A stretch of 64,000 nucleotides of DNA from Stenotrophomonas geniculata ATCC 19374 = JCM 13324 (GTDB lineage: Bacteria; Pseudomonadota; Gammaproteobacteria; Xanthomonadales; Xanthomonadaceae), in NCBI RefSeq assembly GCF_001431625.1, contig NZ_LLXT01000104.1:37032-101031 (forward strand), read 5' to 3'. The notes below the pieces were generated by a model. That model worked only from the letters and a program-made list of their open reading frames with translations, searched no databases and was not told where the DNA came from. Position numbers and translations under genes: made by a program. Below, piece by piece: positions 36,472 to 46,135 of this stretch (position 1 is the stretch's first letter; every line of letters begins with the position of its first letter).

Positions 36472-37416
36472 ATGCTCAACCTCAATGATCTGGCCCTGTT
36501 CGTGACCGCAGTGGAGCAGGGTGGTTTCGCCGCAGGTGGGCGCCATCTGGGCCTGCCGCGCTCGACCCTTAGCAAGCGCGTGGCGCTGCTGGAAGAACAC
36601 CTCGAAGTGCGGCTGCTGCAACGCAGTTCGCGCCGCTTCGCGCTGACCGAGGTCGGCCAAGAGTTCTTCGAACGCGCACGCGCGGCGTTGTCGGAGGTAG
36701 AGGCTGCGGAGGCCATTGTCCGCGACCGCCAGGCCGAACCCAGCGGCACCGTGCGCATCAGCGCTTCGATTCCGGTGGTGCAGGGCGAGCTTGCCGCGTG
36801 CCTGCCCGCGTTGGCCCGCCGCTATCCGCGGCTGCGCATCGAAGTTGAAGTGAGTGATCGTTTCATCGATCTGGCGCAGGAGGGCATCGACATCGCCCTG
36901 CGCAGCCACTTCGGTCCGCTGCCGGATTCCGGGTTGGTGCAGCGAATGCTCGGTAGCGAACGCATCGTGCTGGTGGCGTCCCCTGGTTATCTGGCAGCCG
37001 CGCCGGCAGTGGACACGCCCGAGCAGCTACGCGCGCATGCCGGCCTGCTGACCGCGCGCCATGCAACGCGCTGGACGCTGCACAGCGCCGACGCCGGCAC
37101 CGTGCAGGTGGAGCCGCAGGTGGCGCTGGTCGGCAATGAATCGCAGCTGCTGATCGCGGCGGCAGAAGCGGGTCTTGGCATCACCGTGCTGCCCTACAGC
37201 CTGTGTGCGGCGGCCATCGCTGCTGGCCGCCTGCAGCAGGTCCTGCCGGCGTGGCATGCCGGCGAAGTCACCACCAGCGTGCTGCTGCCGCATCGTCGCG
37301 GCCAGCTGCCGGGCGTGCGCGTGGTGGTGGATGCGCTGGTCGCGCATTACCAGCTCAACGCAGCGCGCGTGCCAGTACCTGCCAGATCCTCGGATCCTGG
37401 CACTGCGAGACGTTGA
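36472..37416 (+). CDS. LysR-family regulator
   Basis: 314 residues. HTH LNDLALFVTAVEQGGFAAGGRHLGLPRSTLSKRVALLEE and a substrate-binding domain. Start MLNLNDLALF; an upstream MWTLR is possible but overlaps the palindrome. The 3' end overlaps the antisense MocR gene by 62 bases. Confidence 0.9.
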   Translation: MLNLNDLALFVTAVEQGGFAAGGRHLGLPRSTLSKRVALLEEHLEVRLLQRSSRRFALTEVGQEFFERARAALSEVEAAEAIVRDRQAEPSGTVRISASIPVVQGELAACLPALARRYPRLRIEVEVSDRFIDLAQEGIDIALRSHFGPLPDSGLVQRMLGSERIVLVASPGYLAAAPAVDTPEQLRAHAGLLTARHATRWTLHSADAGTVQVEPQVALVGNESQLLIAAAEAGLGITVLPYSLCAAAIAAGRLQQVLPAWHAGEVTTSVLLPHRRGQLPGVRVVVDALVAHYQLNAARVPVPARSSDPGTARR

Positions 37417-38734
37417 AACGCACATAGTCGGCCGCGCGCTGCGATTGGCTGAACGCGTTGCCCGGGGCCAGCACGATGCCTTCGCGCAGGCACTGCCGTG
37501 CCAGCGCAGCAGCATCGCGGCCATCGGGAAGCTGGCACCAGAGGAACAGGCCGGCTTCCGGTTGCAGCCACGGCGTGATGCCCAGCGTGTGCAGTTTCCG
37601 CAGTGTGTGCCGGCGCGCATCGGCCAGGCGCGAGCGCACCGATTGCATGTGGCGGCGATAGCCACTGTCGGTCAGCGCGATGTGCATCAACTGCATCGCC
37701 AGATGGCCGCCGCCGAAGCTGGTGGCCAGCTTCAGGTCGGTCAGCGCTTCGATCCAGTCGTGGCGTGCAGCGATGTAGCCACAGCGCGAAGCGGCCGACA
37801 GGGTCTTGGAGAAGCTGCCGACGTGGATCACACGCGACAGCCCATCCAGCGCAGCAAGGCGCGGTGCCGGCTGCAGTTCGAAGTCGGCGAAGATGTCGTC
37901 CTCGACGATGATCAGTTCGCTGCGTTCGGCCAGCCCCAGCAGCCGATGCGCGGTGCTGGCCGAGAGCACCGCGCCGGTCGGGTTGTGCAGGCCCGAGTTG
38001 GTGATGTACAGCCGTGGCGAATGCGCCTGAAGTGCCTGCGCGAACGCCTCCAGGTCCGGGCCGCTGTGCGTGTACGGCACGCCGATGGCCTGCACCTGGT
38101 GCGCCTTCAGCAGCGCGTGGTAGTTGAAGTAGCTCGGATCATCCACCAGCACGCAGTCGCCGGGCTTGAGCAGGAAACGGCAGAGCAGATCGACCGCGTG
38201 CGTACCGGATTCGGTCAGCAGGATCTGCTCAATCGGTGCATCAATGCCCAGCGCCGCGCAGCGCCGTTGCAGCAGCTGGCGCAATGCGGGCAGCCCGAGC
38301 GGGCCGGCGTAGTCGACCAGCTGCATGGCATCGGCACGCGCCAGTCGGCGCAGGCCGCGGCGCACGCCGTCGTGATACAGCCAATCACTGGGCATCCAGC
38401 CGCAGCCCGGCTTGAGGTGGCCCGCCGGCGTTTCCAGCGATTGCCGCGACACCCACAGCGGGTCCACCGCGCGGTCCAGGCGTGGTTCCATTTCGGCCAG
38501 GGCGAGCGGTGCGGCCGGTCCACTGACATAGAAGCCGGAACCGGCACGCGCGCTGATCAGCCCTTCGGCGGCGAGGCGCTCGTAGGCCTCGACCACGGTG
38601 GAAACCGACACGCCCATTGCCGCCGCCTGCGCGCGTACCGAGGGCAGCCGCGAACCGGCGCCATCCACCCGCGTGCCGATACGGGTACGGACGGCCTGGA
38701 TGACCGATTCGATGCGGGTAAGCGGGCGCGTCAT
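37355..38734 (-). CDS. MocR-type regulator with aminotransferase domain
   Basis: 459 residues. GntR-type HTH (1-75: RLPSVRAQAAAMGVSVSTVVEAYERLAAEGL) and a fold-I aminotransferase domain with SKTLSAASRCGY (PLP lysine). Likely controls the divergent EamA exporter. Confidence 0.92.
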   Translation of the reverse strand: MTRPLTRIESVIQAVRTRIGTRVDGAGSRLPSVRAQAAAMGVSVSTVVEAYERLAAEGLISARAGSGFYVSGPAAPLALAEMEPRLDRAVDPLWVSRQSLETPAGHLKPGCGWMPSDWLYHDGVRRGLRRLARADAMQLVDYAGPLGLPALRQLLQRRCAALGIDAPIEQILLTESGTHAVDLLCRFLLKPGDCVLVDDPSYFNYHALLKAHQVQAIGVPYTHSGPDLEAFAQALQAHSPRLYITNSGLHNPTGAVLSASTAHRLLGLAERSELIIVEDDIFADFELQPAPRLAALDGLSRVIHVGSFSKTLSAASRCGYIAARHDWIEALTDLKLATSFGGGHLAMQLMHIALTDSGYRRHMQSVRSRLADARRHTLRKLHTLGITPWLQPEAGLFLWCQLPDGRDAAALARQCLREGIVLAPGNAFSQSQRAADYVRFNVSQCQDPRIWQVLARALR

Positions 38735-38759
38735 GGCGAAAGTGTGCTGTAAGTGTGGG

Positions 38760-38785
38760 CAGTACAGTTATTTGAAACTGTACTG
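38760..38785. promoter_or_regulatory. MocR operator candidate
   Basis: CAGTACAGTT-ATTTGA-AACTGTACTG, perfect 10-bp inverted repeat in the divergent gap. Confidence 0.65.
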
Positions 38786-38821
38786 GATTGTAGCTGGGGG
38801 GCGCGGGCCGCAGGTGCTTCC

Positions 38822-39730
38822 ATGGAGATCCCGCCGGGCACCGCCCGGCACCCCGGGAGTACAGACGTGGAACGGTCGGCGAGTGGTTGGATCAATGGCT
38901 TCATCGGTGTGGTGATCTTTGCCGGCTCGTTGCCGGCCACCCGCCTGGCCGTGCTGCAGCTGGACGCCGGGTTCGTTACCGCCGCGCGCGCCACCATCGC
39001 CGCCATACTCGGCCTGGGCCTGTTGCTGCTGTTGCGCCAACCCTTTCCGCGACGCAGCGACCTGCCCGGGCTGGCGGTGGTCAGCCTTGGCGTGGTGGTC
39101 GGCTTCCCGCTGCTGACCGCGCTTGCCCTGCGCCACGCCTCATCAGCGCACACCATCGTGTTCCTCGGCCTGTTGCCGCTGAGCACTGCGGTGTTCGGCG
39201 TACTGCGCGGTGGCGATCGGCCGCGCCCGGCGTTCTGGCTGTTCTCGCTGCTGGGCAGCGCCTGCGTGGTCGGCTATGCCGCGCGCAACGGCATTGAGGC
39301 CTCGTTGCAGGCCGACCTGCTGATGCTGGCGGCGATCGTGGTGTGTGGACTGGGCTACGCGGAAGGCGGTCGGCTTGCCCGTCATCTCGGCGGCTGGCAG
39401 GTGATCAGCTGGGCGCTGCTGCTGGCACTACCGGTGATGCTGCCGCTGACGGTGTTGATGCGTCCGGCCTCGTTCGTCGAAGTGGGGGCATCCGCGTGGT
39501 GGGCGCTGGGCTACGTGGCGGTGTTCAGCATGCTGCTCGGGTTCCTGTTCTGGTATCGCGGGCTGGCCCAGGGTGGAATCGCCGCGGTCGGCCAGCTACA
39601 GCTGCTGCAACCGTTCTTCGGCCTTGCGCTGGCTGCGCTGTTGCTGCATGAAGCGGTCAGCCTCAGCATGGTGCTGGTGACCGTGGTCGCGGTGATCTGC
39701 GTCGCCGGCGCGCGCCGCTTCAGCCGCTGA
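38822..39730 (+). CDS. EamA/DMT-family transporter
   Basis: 302 residues, ten predicted spans in two EamA repeats (FAGSLPATRLAVLQLDAGF ... ; LGYVAVFSMLLGFLFWYRGLAQGG). Start chosen at MEIPPGTARH; upstream frame includes the operator. Exports a metabolite, perhaps an amino acid or drug. Confidence 0.85.
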   Translation: MEIPPGTARHPGSTDVERSASGWINGFIGVVIFAGSLPATRLAVLQLDAGFVTAARATIAAILGLGLLLLLRQPFPRRSDLPGLAVVSLGVVVGFPLLTALALRHASSAHTIVFLGLLPLSTAVFGVLRGGDRPRPAFWLFSLLGSACVVGYAARNGIEASLQADLLMLAAIVVCGLGYAEGGRLARHLGGWQVISWALLLALPVMLPLTVLMRPASFVEVGASAWWALGYVAVFSMLLGFLFWYRGLAQGGIAAVGQLQLLQPFFGLALAALLLHEAVSLSMVLVTVVAVICVAGARRFSR

Positions 39731-39734
39731 GCGA

Positions 39735-39810
39735 AAAAGGGGACGGAGGGGATTAAGTCGTAACTGGCCCTGCTGTGCCTGAAACGACTTAATCCCCTCC
39801 GTCCCCTTTT
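39735..39810. repeat. long inverted repeat, copy 1
   Basis: Perfect 27-bp arms (core GGGGACGGAGGGGATTAAG) around a 22-base loop, ending in CCCCTTTT. Can act as a terminator in either direction. Copy 2 is at 56203-56268. Confidence 0.85.
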
Positions 39811-39888
39811 CCGGTGATAGCGAGGGCGTATCGTGGGCGGTGGTCAACGGTATTGGCCGGGGCGGTGAGCTTGGCTGAAGCTGTGCGC

Positions 39889-40770
39889 ATGAAGCCGATG
39901 TCGCGTATTTCCTTCGAGGGTCAGGTGGGCCTGGTGACCGGTGCCGCGGGTGGGTTGGGCCTGGCCTACAGCCGCCTGCTGGCCGAGCGCGGTGCGCAGG
40001 TGGTGATGCATGACGTCGGTGCCGGTACCGATGGCCGCGGCGCCGATCCGCAGCGCATCCTTCGCAGCGTGGAAGTGCTGCAGGGGCAGGGTCTGCCGGT
40101 GCAGGCCGCAAGCGGTCCCATCGACCATCGCTCGGGTTGCCACGCGCTGGTGCAGGATCTGTTGCAGCAACATGGCCGCATCGATTTCCTGATCCACAAC
40201 GCGGGCTGGGTCGAGTACCAGCCGCTGGAAGCGATCGAGGACGAGGCGCTGGATCAGACGCTGTGCCTGGCGGCGAAGACGCCGCTGTGGCTGGCGCAGG
40301 CGGTGTGGCCGGCGATGCGCGCGGCGGGCGGGGGCCGCATCGTCATCACCACCTCCGATCGCGCGCTGTATCCGCAGTACGCACAGCGCGGACTGTCTGC
40401 CTATGCGATGGGCAAGCTGGCCGCGCTTGGCCTGGTCAATGTGCTGGCCCTGGAAGGCGCCGAGAACGGCATCGTGGTCAATGCGGTTTCGCCGGTAGCG
40501 AAGACGCGCATGTGGGGCATCGAAGGCGAACCCGACGAACTGCATCCGGAGGCGGTCGCGCAGGGCGTGGCCTATCTGGCATCCACGCGCTGCCACGAGG
40601 GCGGATGGACGCTGCGCGCCAGCAACGGGCAGTTCCATGCACTGCGCCTGCAGGAGGCCGAGCACGTGGCGTATCCACGCGATCTGCGTGCGGTCAGTGC
40701 AGACAGCATCGAGTCGGTGGCATTGCAGTGGCCGGCCATCGCGCGCGCCAGCGTGGACGCGCGTAGCTGA
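39889..40770 (+). CDS. short-chain dehydrogenase/reductase
   Basis: 293 residues from MKPMSRISFEGQ (alternative M at 39898). Rossmann TGAAGGLGLAYS, HNAG, and catalytic Tyr-X3-Lys in LSAYAMGKLAA with upstream Ser in ITTSDRALYP. C-terminal extension of about 50 residues. Substrate unknown. Confidence 0.85.
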   Translation: MKPMSRISFEGQVGLVTGAAGGLGLAYSRLLAERGAQVVMHDVGAGTDGRGADPQRILRSVEVLQGQGLPVQAASGPIDHRSGCHALVQDLLQQHGRIDFLIHNAGWVEYQPLEAIEDEALDQTLCLAAKTPLWLAQAVWPAMRAAGGGRIVITTSDRALYPQYAQRGLSAYAMGKLAALGLVNVLALEGAENGIVVNAVSPVAKTRMWGIEGEPDELHPEAVAQGVAYLASTRCHEGGWTLRASNGQFHALRLQEAEHVAYPRDLRAVSADSIESVALQWPAIARASVDARS

Positions 40771-40808
40771 GGGCGTACCCTAGGCAGGTTTCCACTGCCT
40801 GCTCCCAG

Positions 40809-41696
40809 ATGATCGACCTGCGCCTGCTTCGCCAGTTCGTGGCCGTGGCCGAAGAACTGCATTTCCACCGCGCCGCGGCCCGCCTGCACATGTCGCAGCC
40901 ACCACTGACGGCAGCGATACGTCGGCTGGAAGACGTGCTCGGATGTGAACTGATCGTGCGCGGCAACCGCACCCTGGGCCTGACCGTGGCCGGGCAGACG
41001 TTGCTGGTGGAGGCACGTGCGACGCTGCAGCAGGCCGAGCAGGCATTGCTGCGCACGCGCGAGGCGGCGAGCGGACAGTCTGGCTGCCTGCGCGTAGGCT
41101 ATGTCGGCAGTGCGCTGTATGGCCGCCTGCCAGGTTTGATCCGCCGCTTCCGCCAGCAGTACCCGCAGGTGCAGTTGCACCTGCAGGAAGCCACCTCGCG
41201 CCAGCAGCAGTTGTGGCTGCGTGAGCAGCGCATCGACGTAGGCGTGCTGATTCCACCGATTCCCGCCGCCGAGCTGGTGCTGCACGACTTCGACCACGAC
41301 CGCCTGGCGATTGCGCTGCCGCGTGCACATGCGTTGGCCGATGCGGCGGAGGCCAGTGTGGCGATGCTGGCTGATGAACCGTTCGTTTCGTGGCCGGCGG
41401 GCGAGGGCATCGGCTTCCATGCGCAGGTGCTGGGCCTGTGTACCGCAGCGGGATTCACCCCACGTGTGGTGCAGGAAGCGCAGGGCATGCACGCGGTGTT
41501 GTCACTGGTGGCGGTGGACGCCGGCGTGGCGATCGTGCCGGCCAGCATGGCCAGCTTCCGCCCGCAGGAGATCGTCTATCGCGTGCTGGAGGGCGAAGCC
41601 GCCCGTTTCGCCCTGCAGTTCTGCATGCGCCCGGAACCACCGTCACCGGTGCTTGGCAATTTCCTGGACGTGGCGAAGCTGCCTGCCCGCGGCTGA
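40809..41696 (+). CDS. LysR-family regulator
   Basis: 295 residues. HTH LRLLRQFVAVAEELHFHRAAARLHMSQPPLTAAIRRLE is close to the BenM/CatM/CbbR type. Lies 38 bases after the SDR gene, which it may regulate. Confidence 0.9.
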   Translation: MIDLRLLRQFVAVAEELHFHRAAARLHMSQPPLTAAIRRLEDVLGCELIVRGNRTLGLTVAGQTLLVEARATLQQAEQALLRTREAASGQSGCLRVGYVGSALYGRLPGLIRRFRQQYPQVQLHLQEATSRQQQLWLREQRIDVGVLIPPIPAAELVLHDFDHDRLAIALPRAHALADAAEASVAMLADEPFVSWPAGEGIGFHAQVLGLCTAAGFTPRVVQEAQGMHAVLSLVAVDAGVAIVPASMASFRPQEIVYRVLEGEAARFALQFCMRPEPPSPVLGNFLDVAKLPARG

Positions 41697-41704
41697 GCCG
41701 CGGG
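41686..41704. terminator. hairpin around the LysR stop codon
   Basis: CCCGCGGC-TGA-GCCGCGGG, perfect 8-bp stem whose loop is the TGA stop. Lies between convergent genes. No T-run, so moderate as a terminator. Confidence 0.45.
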
Positions 41705-41740
41705 TTCACCTGCTGAATCGGCGGCCAGCGTGATCCTCGG

Positions 41741-43834
41741 TCAGAACCGATAGCTGATGGTGCCGGTGACCACGCGCGGGTAGCCGGCGAAGCAGTCGCC
41801 AAACGTACGGCACGGGGCGTAGTAGCGCTTGTCGGCGAGGTTGGTGATGTTCAATGCCATCGTCCAGTCGGTCACCTGCACTTCCACCAATGCATCGGCC
41901 AGCGTGTAGCTGGGCGTGATGATGCGCCCGCCATTGCCCAGCGATACGGTGTTGCCGACGTGGCGCACGCCCAGGCCCAGGCGCAGGCGTGCGGCATCGT
42001 CAAGCTGGAAGCCCTTGGATACCCAGGCCGAGGCCAGGTCCCGTGGGGTGTCGTTGAGGCGCTGGCCCACTTCCAGCGCGAAGTTGCTGCGGCTGACTTC
42101 GGCCTCATTGCGGGCCACCGCGGCGGTGATGGTGAGGTCGTTGGCGAACTGGAACTGGCCTTCCAGCTCGAGGCCCTTGGAGCGGATCTGCCCGGTCTGC
42201 ACCACGTTCAGCACGTTGTCCGGATCGTTGGTCTGGCGATTGGTTTCGGTGATGCGGTACGCCGCCATCGTCAGCAGCAGATTGCGTGCCGGTTGCCACT
42301 TGATGCCGGCCTCGCTCTGGCGGCCACGCATTGGTTTGAAGGCCTGGCCGAACAGGTCCTGGCCAGTGACCGGCAGGAACGATTCGCTGTAGCTCAGGTA
42401 GGGCGATACTCCGGCGCCGAGGTCACCGATCAGGCCGGCGCGGTAGGTGGTGGCGTTGTCGGTCTGGCTGGGTTGGCCTTCGGTCTTCGAGCGCGCATGG
42501 TCGCGGCGCGCGCCCAGCACCAGCGAGACGCGGTCGGCCCAGCGGATCTGGTCCTGCACATAGACACCCAGCTGGGTGGAGGTCTGGTCCGGCTGACGAT
42601 CCCAGCCACGCACGACCGGTGCGGCCGACACCGGGGCGTAGATGTCGATCGGCGTGCCGGTGGCATCCAGCCGCTGCAGCTGCTCCTTGTACTGGCTGTA
42701 GTCCACCCCGGCCAGCAGCAGGTGCTGGAACGCACCGGTGGCGAAGTCGAACTGCAGCGCATTGTCGGCGCTGAAGATCTGCACGTCGGGGCGGGTGCCG
42801 TAGGCGGTGCGGTTGACCACGCGGTGGTCGGCATCGATGAAGGGATCTGCCGGATTGCTGTAGCTGTCCACGTACATCTGCTGCAGGGTGGTCCTGCCAT
42901 CGATGTAGCGCACCGCCGAGCGCAGGCTGAGCACGTCATTGAAGCTGTGGTCGAACAGCGCGGTCAGGCTGTAGACGCGCGAATCGATGCGATCAAAGCC
43001 GGGGTGGCCGATGAAGGTGGAAGTGTCCAGGCGGCGGCCCGGCAGTGCCAGCAGGGTCGCGGCCAGCGGCAGGAACTGCTGGCTGGAGCCGGTCCTGTCG
43101 TGCTGGTAGCTGGCCAGCAGGGTCAGCGTGCTGCGTTCGCCGCGCCAGCTGATCGAGGGCGCCAGGTAGATGCGGTCATCATTGAGTACATCGGTCTGCA
43201 TGTTCGATTCACGCAGCAGCCCGACGAAGCGGCCGGCAAGCGTACCGGCATCGTTCAAGGCGCCGCCAATGTCACCCTGAAGCTGCCTGCGGTCGAAACT
43301 GCCGAACTGCACGCCGACTTCGCCCGTGAGGGCGCCGAAGGTCGGGCGCTTGCTCATCGCATTGATGATGCCGCCGGTGGCGCCGGCACCGTACAGCACC
43401 GAGGACGGGCCGCGCAGTACTTCCACGCGTTCCAGGCCGTAGATTTCCGGGCGGGCGAGCGGGCTGAACCCGTAGCTGCGGCGCAGGCCATCCTGGTACT
43501 GCACGGGGTCCAGCCCGCGTACCGAGGTCGCGTCGTTGCGGGTATCCAGGCCCCAGGCATCGGCGGTGACGCCGGCGCTGTAGCGCAGCACTTCCTGCAG
43601 GTTGTGCGCGCCGCGATCGGTGAACAGCTGCTGGGTGACCACGCTGATCGCCTGCGGCGTCTCGGTCAGGGCGGTGTCGGTCTTGGTCGCGGTGCTGGCC
43701 CGCTCGGCCACCACGGTCACCTTGTCCAGGGTGCCTGCCGCCGGGCCGTCCTGGGCCTGGGCGACGGCCGAGGCCAGCAGGGTGGGCAGGGCGAGCGTGT
43801 ACAGCAGCGGGCGGCGCGGCGACAGGGCGGGCAT
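41741..43834 (-). CDS. TonB-dependent siderophore receptor
   Basis: 697 residues from MPALSPRRPL; signal ends AVAQAQ. Plug with ETPQAISVVTQQLFTDRGAHNLQEVLRYSAGV and YGLERVEVLRGPSSVLYGAGATGGIINAMSKRP, barrel end ISYRF. Pattern of FhuA/FoxA-type hydroxamate receptors. No signalling domain. Confidence 0.92.
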   Translation of the reverse strand: MPALSPRRPLLYTLALPTLLASAVAQAQDGPAAGTLDKVTVVAERASTATKTDTALTETPQAISVVTQQLFTDRGAHNLQEVLRYSAGVTADAWGLDTRNDATSVRGLDPVQYQDGLRRSYGFSPLARPEIYGLERVEVLRGPSSVLYGAGATGGIINAMSKRPTFGALTGEVGVQFGSFDRRQLQGDIGGALNDAGTLAGRFVGLLRESNMQTDVLNDDRIYLAPSISWRGERSTLTLLASYQHDRTGSSQQFLPLAATLLALPGRRLDTSTFIGHPGFDRIDSRVYSLTALFDHSFNDVLSLRSAVRYIDGRTTLQQMYVDSYSNPADPFIDADHRVVNRTAYGTRPDVQIFSADNALQFDFATGAFQHLLLAGVDYSQYKEQLQRLDATGTPIDIYAPVSAAPVVRGWDRQPDQTSTQLGVYVQDQIRWADRVSLVLGARRDHARSKTEGQPSQTDNATTYRAGLIGDLGAGVSPYLSYSESFLPVTGQDLFGQAFKPMRGRQSEAGIKWQPARNLLLTMAAYRITETNRQTNDPDNVLNVVQTGQIRSKGLELEGQFQFANDLTITAAVARNEAEVSRSNFALEVGQRLNDTPRDLASAWVSKGFQLDDAARLRLGLGVRHVGNTVSLGNGGRIITPSYTLADALVEVQVTDWTMALNITNLADKRYYAPCRTFGDCFAGYPRVVTGTISYRF

Positions 43835-43884
43835 CGTCAGGAATCCGGGAAGGCGGTGACGGCGGATTATCCGGATGCGTGCCT

Positions 43885-43915
43885 GCAAATACAAATGATT
43901 CCCAAATGCAATTGA
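43885..43915 (-). promoter_or_regulatory. possible Fur site
   Basis: AT-rich segment with CAAATGATTCCCAAATGC upstream of the receptor, weakly like a Fur box in this GC-rich setting. Confidence 0.35.
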
Positions 43916-43932
43916 GTTACCCAGGCCCGGTG

Positions 43933-45309
43933 TCAGGGCAGGCCGTCCGAGGCGCCGCGGATGCTCAGCCAGGCGCCACCGCCCGGGGCGCTGCCCGCGC
44001 GCAGCCGGAAGCCGTGCAGGCCGGCAATAGCAGCCACGATCGACAGGCCCAAGCCGAATCCAGGTCCCTGGCCGGCACTGCTGCTGCCGCGGAAGAAGCG
44101 CTGGTAGATCAGCGTGCGATCCTGCGGCGGGATGCCGGGTCCATTGTCGATCACATCGATCCTCGGCGCGCCGTGATCATCGACCGCACGCAGCAGGATG
44201 CGGCCGTGCGCAGGGGTGAACTGCAGGGCGTTGGACAGCAGGTTCGCCACCGCTTCGAATAACAGCTCACGGTCGCCGCGCAGCAGGCCGGCCTGTGGAT
44301 CCACCTGCAGTTCCAGCAACTGCTGCTTCTCTTCGGCCAGTGGCAGGTAGAACTGGTGCAGTTCCTGCAGCAGCTCGGCAAGGTCGACCTCGTCGAAGGC
44401 CGAACGCCGCTGGTGGCTTTCCAGTTCGGATACCCGCAGCAGCGCGGTGAAGCGCGCCATCAGCATGTCCGTTTCCGCCAATGCCCTGTCCAGCGGGTCT
44501 GCATGCGGATCCTGTTCGTCCAGACCGACGCGCATGCGGTACAGATGCGCCCGCAGGCGGGTGAGCGGGGTGCGCAGATCATGGGCGATGCTGTCGCACA
44601 CGCCTTTGACCTCGGTCATCAGCTGCTCGATGCGTTCGAGCATGGCATTGACGATGCTCGACAGCCGATCGATCTCGTCGCGACGGTTGGATACCGGCAG
44701 GCGCTGGCCGAGGTCGCCGGCGACGATGCGGCTGGTGGCCGCTTCGATCTGCTGGATCCGCTTCAACGGGCGCCGGCGCAGCAGATGCCAGCCGACCAGG
44801 CCAGGGATGACGGTCAGCGACACGCCCCACAGCAGTGCATCGAGAATGATGCTGTTGACCGCCATGAGCTTGCCGTTCTGGCGCACGAACACCAGCGTCC
44901 GCCCGTCCCGGGTCGCTACGCCAAGTGCGCTGCCGCCGCTCTCGTGCTTTCCATCGACCAATGTCCAGCCTTCCACCGGATGCGAGCTGCCATCCAGCGG
45001 CAGTCCCGCTGGGATGGCGGTCAGCGGTCCAGCCAATGGCGCGCCGTCGCCGCTGAACAATCCGTAGGTGTAGACCTGGTGCAGGTCGAAGCGCTGGCTG
45101 TCGCGCAACGCATCGTCCAGTGCCTGGCCGTCGAATGCCATGAACAGATGGGCACGCTGCTGCAGCCCGGATTCGGTCAGGTCATTGAGATAGTCCGAGA
45201 TGCGCCAGTACATCACCCCCAGCAGCAGGCTCGACCAGGCCACGAACAGGATGCAGTACAACCCGAGCAGGCGGCTGCTGGACGAGCACCACTGGTCAGG
45301 ATTGCGCAT
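43933..45309 (-). CDS. sensor histidine kinase of RND-linked two-component system
   Basis: 458 residues. Two membrane segments (about 14-36 and 165-185), a periplasmic loop, HAMP, His box CDSIAHDLRTPLTRLRAH (about residue 245), N box ANLLSNALQFTP, G boxes DNGPGIPP and GFGLGLSIV. Start overlaps the regulator stop by 14 bases; MSSMRNP at 45318 is an alternative. SmeSy-like by context. Confidence 0.88.
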   Translation of the reverse strand: MRNPDQWCSSSSRLLGLYCILFVAWSSLLLGVMYWRISDYLNDLTESGLQQRAHLFMAFDGQALDDALRDSQRFDLHQVYTYGLFSGDGAPLAGPLTAIPAGLPLDGSSHPVEGWTLVDGKHESGGSALGVATRDGRTLVFVRQNGKLMAVNSIILDALLWGVSLTVIPGLVGWHLLRRRPLKRIQQIEAATSRIVAGDLGQRLPVSNRRDEIDRLSSIVNAMLERIEQLMTEVKGVCDSIAHDLRTPLTRLRAHLYRMRVGLDEQDPHADPLDRALAETDMLMARFTALLRVSELESHQRRSAFDEVDLAELLQELHQFYLPLAEEKQQLLELQVDPQAGLLRGDRELLFEAVANLLSNALQFTPAHGRILLRAVDDHGAPRIDVIDNGPGIPPQDRTLIYQRFFRGSSSAGQGPGFGLGLSIVAAIAGLHGFRLRAGSAPGGGAWLSIRGASDGLP

Positions 45310-45979
45310 CGAAGACATAGCCGGTTCCACGGACGGTGGTGATGGGTTGCGGGCGGCCCGGCTGCTCGATGCGCTTGCGCACGCGGCCGATGTGGACATC
45401 GATCAGGTTGGTGCCGGGGTCGAAGTGATAGCCCCAGACTTCCTGGAACAGCATGCTGCGGGTGACCACCTGGCCGGCATTGCGGACCAGGAATTCGAGC
45501 AGCTTGAACTCGGTCGGCAGCAGGCTGATCTCCTGCCCGCCACGCCGGGCCGAACGGGTCATCAGATCCAGTTCGAGGTCGCCGGCATGCAGGACACTGT
45601 CGGCAGGGCCGGCCTGGCTCTGGCGACGGATCAATACCTCCACGCGGGCCGCCATCTCATCGGAGGCGAACGGCTTGGTCAGGTAATCGTCGCCGCCTGC
45701 ACGCAGGCCACGCACGCGCTCGTCCACGTCCGACAGCGCGCTGATCATCAGTACGGGGGTGACGATTCCTTCGCGCCGCAGCGCAGTGACCAGCGCCAGG
45801 CCATCGATGCCGGGCAGCATGCGGTCCAGGGTGATCACCGCGTAGTCGCCCGCACGCGCCAATGCGAGGCCGGCAGTGCCATCAACGGCAACGTCGACCT
45901 CGAAGCCATGGCTGCGCAGCTCGGTTACGATTTCCTCCGCAGTGACAAGGTCGTCCTCGATGGTGAGTACGCGCGGCAT
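45296..45979 (-). CDS. OmpR-family response regulator
   Basis: 227 residues from MPRVLTIEDD. Receiver with phospho-Asp about 52 (ITLDRMLPG), switch KPFAS, and C-terminal winged helix ending TTVRGTGYVF. Divergent from the MFP gene (156-base gap). SmeRy-like in arrangement. Confidence 0.92.
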   Translation of the reverse strand: MPRVLTIEDDLVTAEEIVTELRSHGFEVDVAVDGTAGLALARAGDYAVITLDRMLPGIDGLALVTALRREGIVTPVLMISALSDVDERVRGLRAGGDDYLTKPFASDEMAARVEVLIRRQSQAGPADSVLHAGDLELDLMTRSARRGGQEISLLPTEFKLLEFLVRNAGQVVTRSMLFQEVWGYHFDPGTNLIDVHIGRVRKRIEQPGRPQPITTVRGTGYVFDAQS

Positions 45980-46135
45980 GGGCCATTGTGCAGGTTGGAT
46001 GGCTGCCATCCTCGCAACCGCTCGCGGTGACTGCAAATGAAAAATGTTTCATGCGCGATTCGCCGGATTCCGCGCACGGGTCTTCTATATTCGGCGCCGA
46101 GCGTCTCCCCACGACGCGCGGAACCCCGGCACCCG

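Noticed and set aside
41960..43915. Plus-strand 651-codon frame opposite the TonB receptor
   Set aside because: The receptor has signal peptide, plug and barrel motifs; the antisense frame has none.
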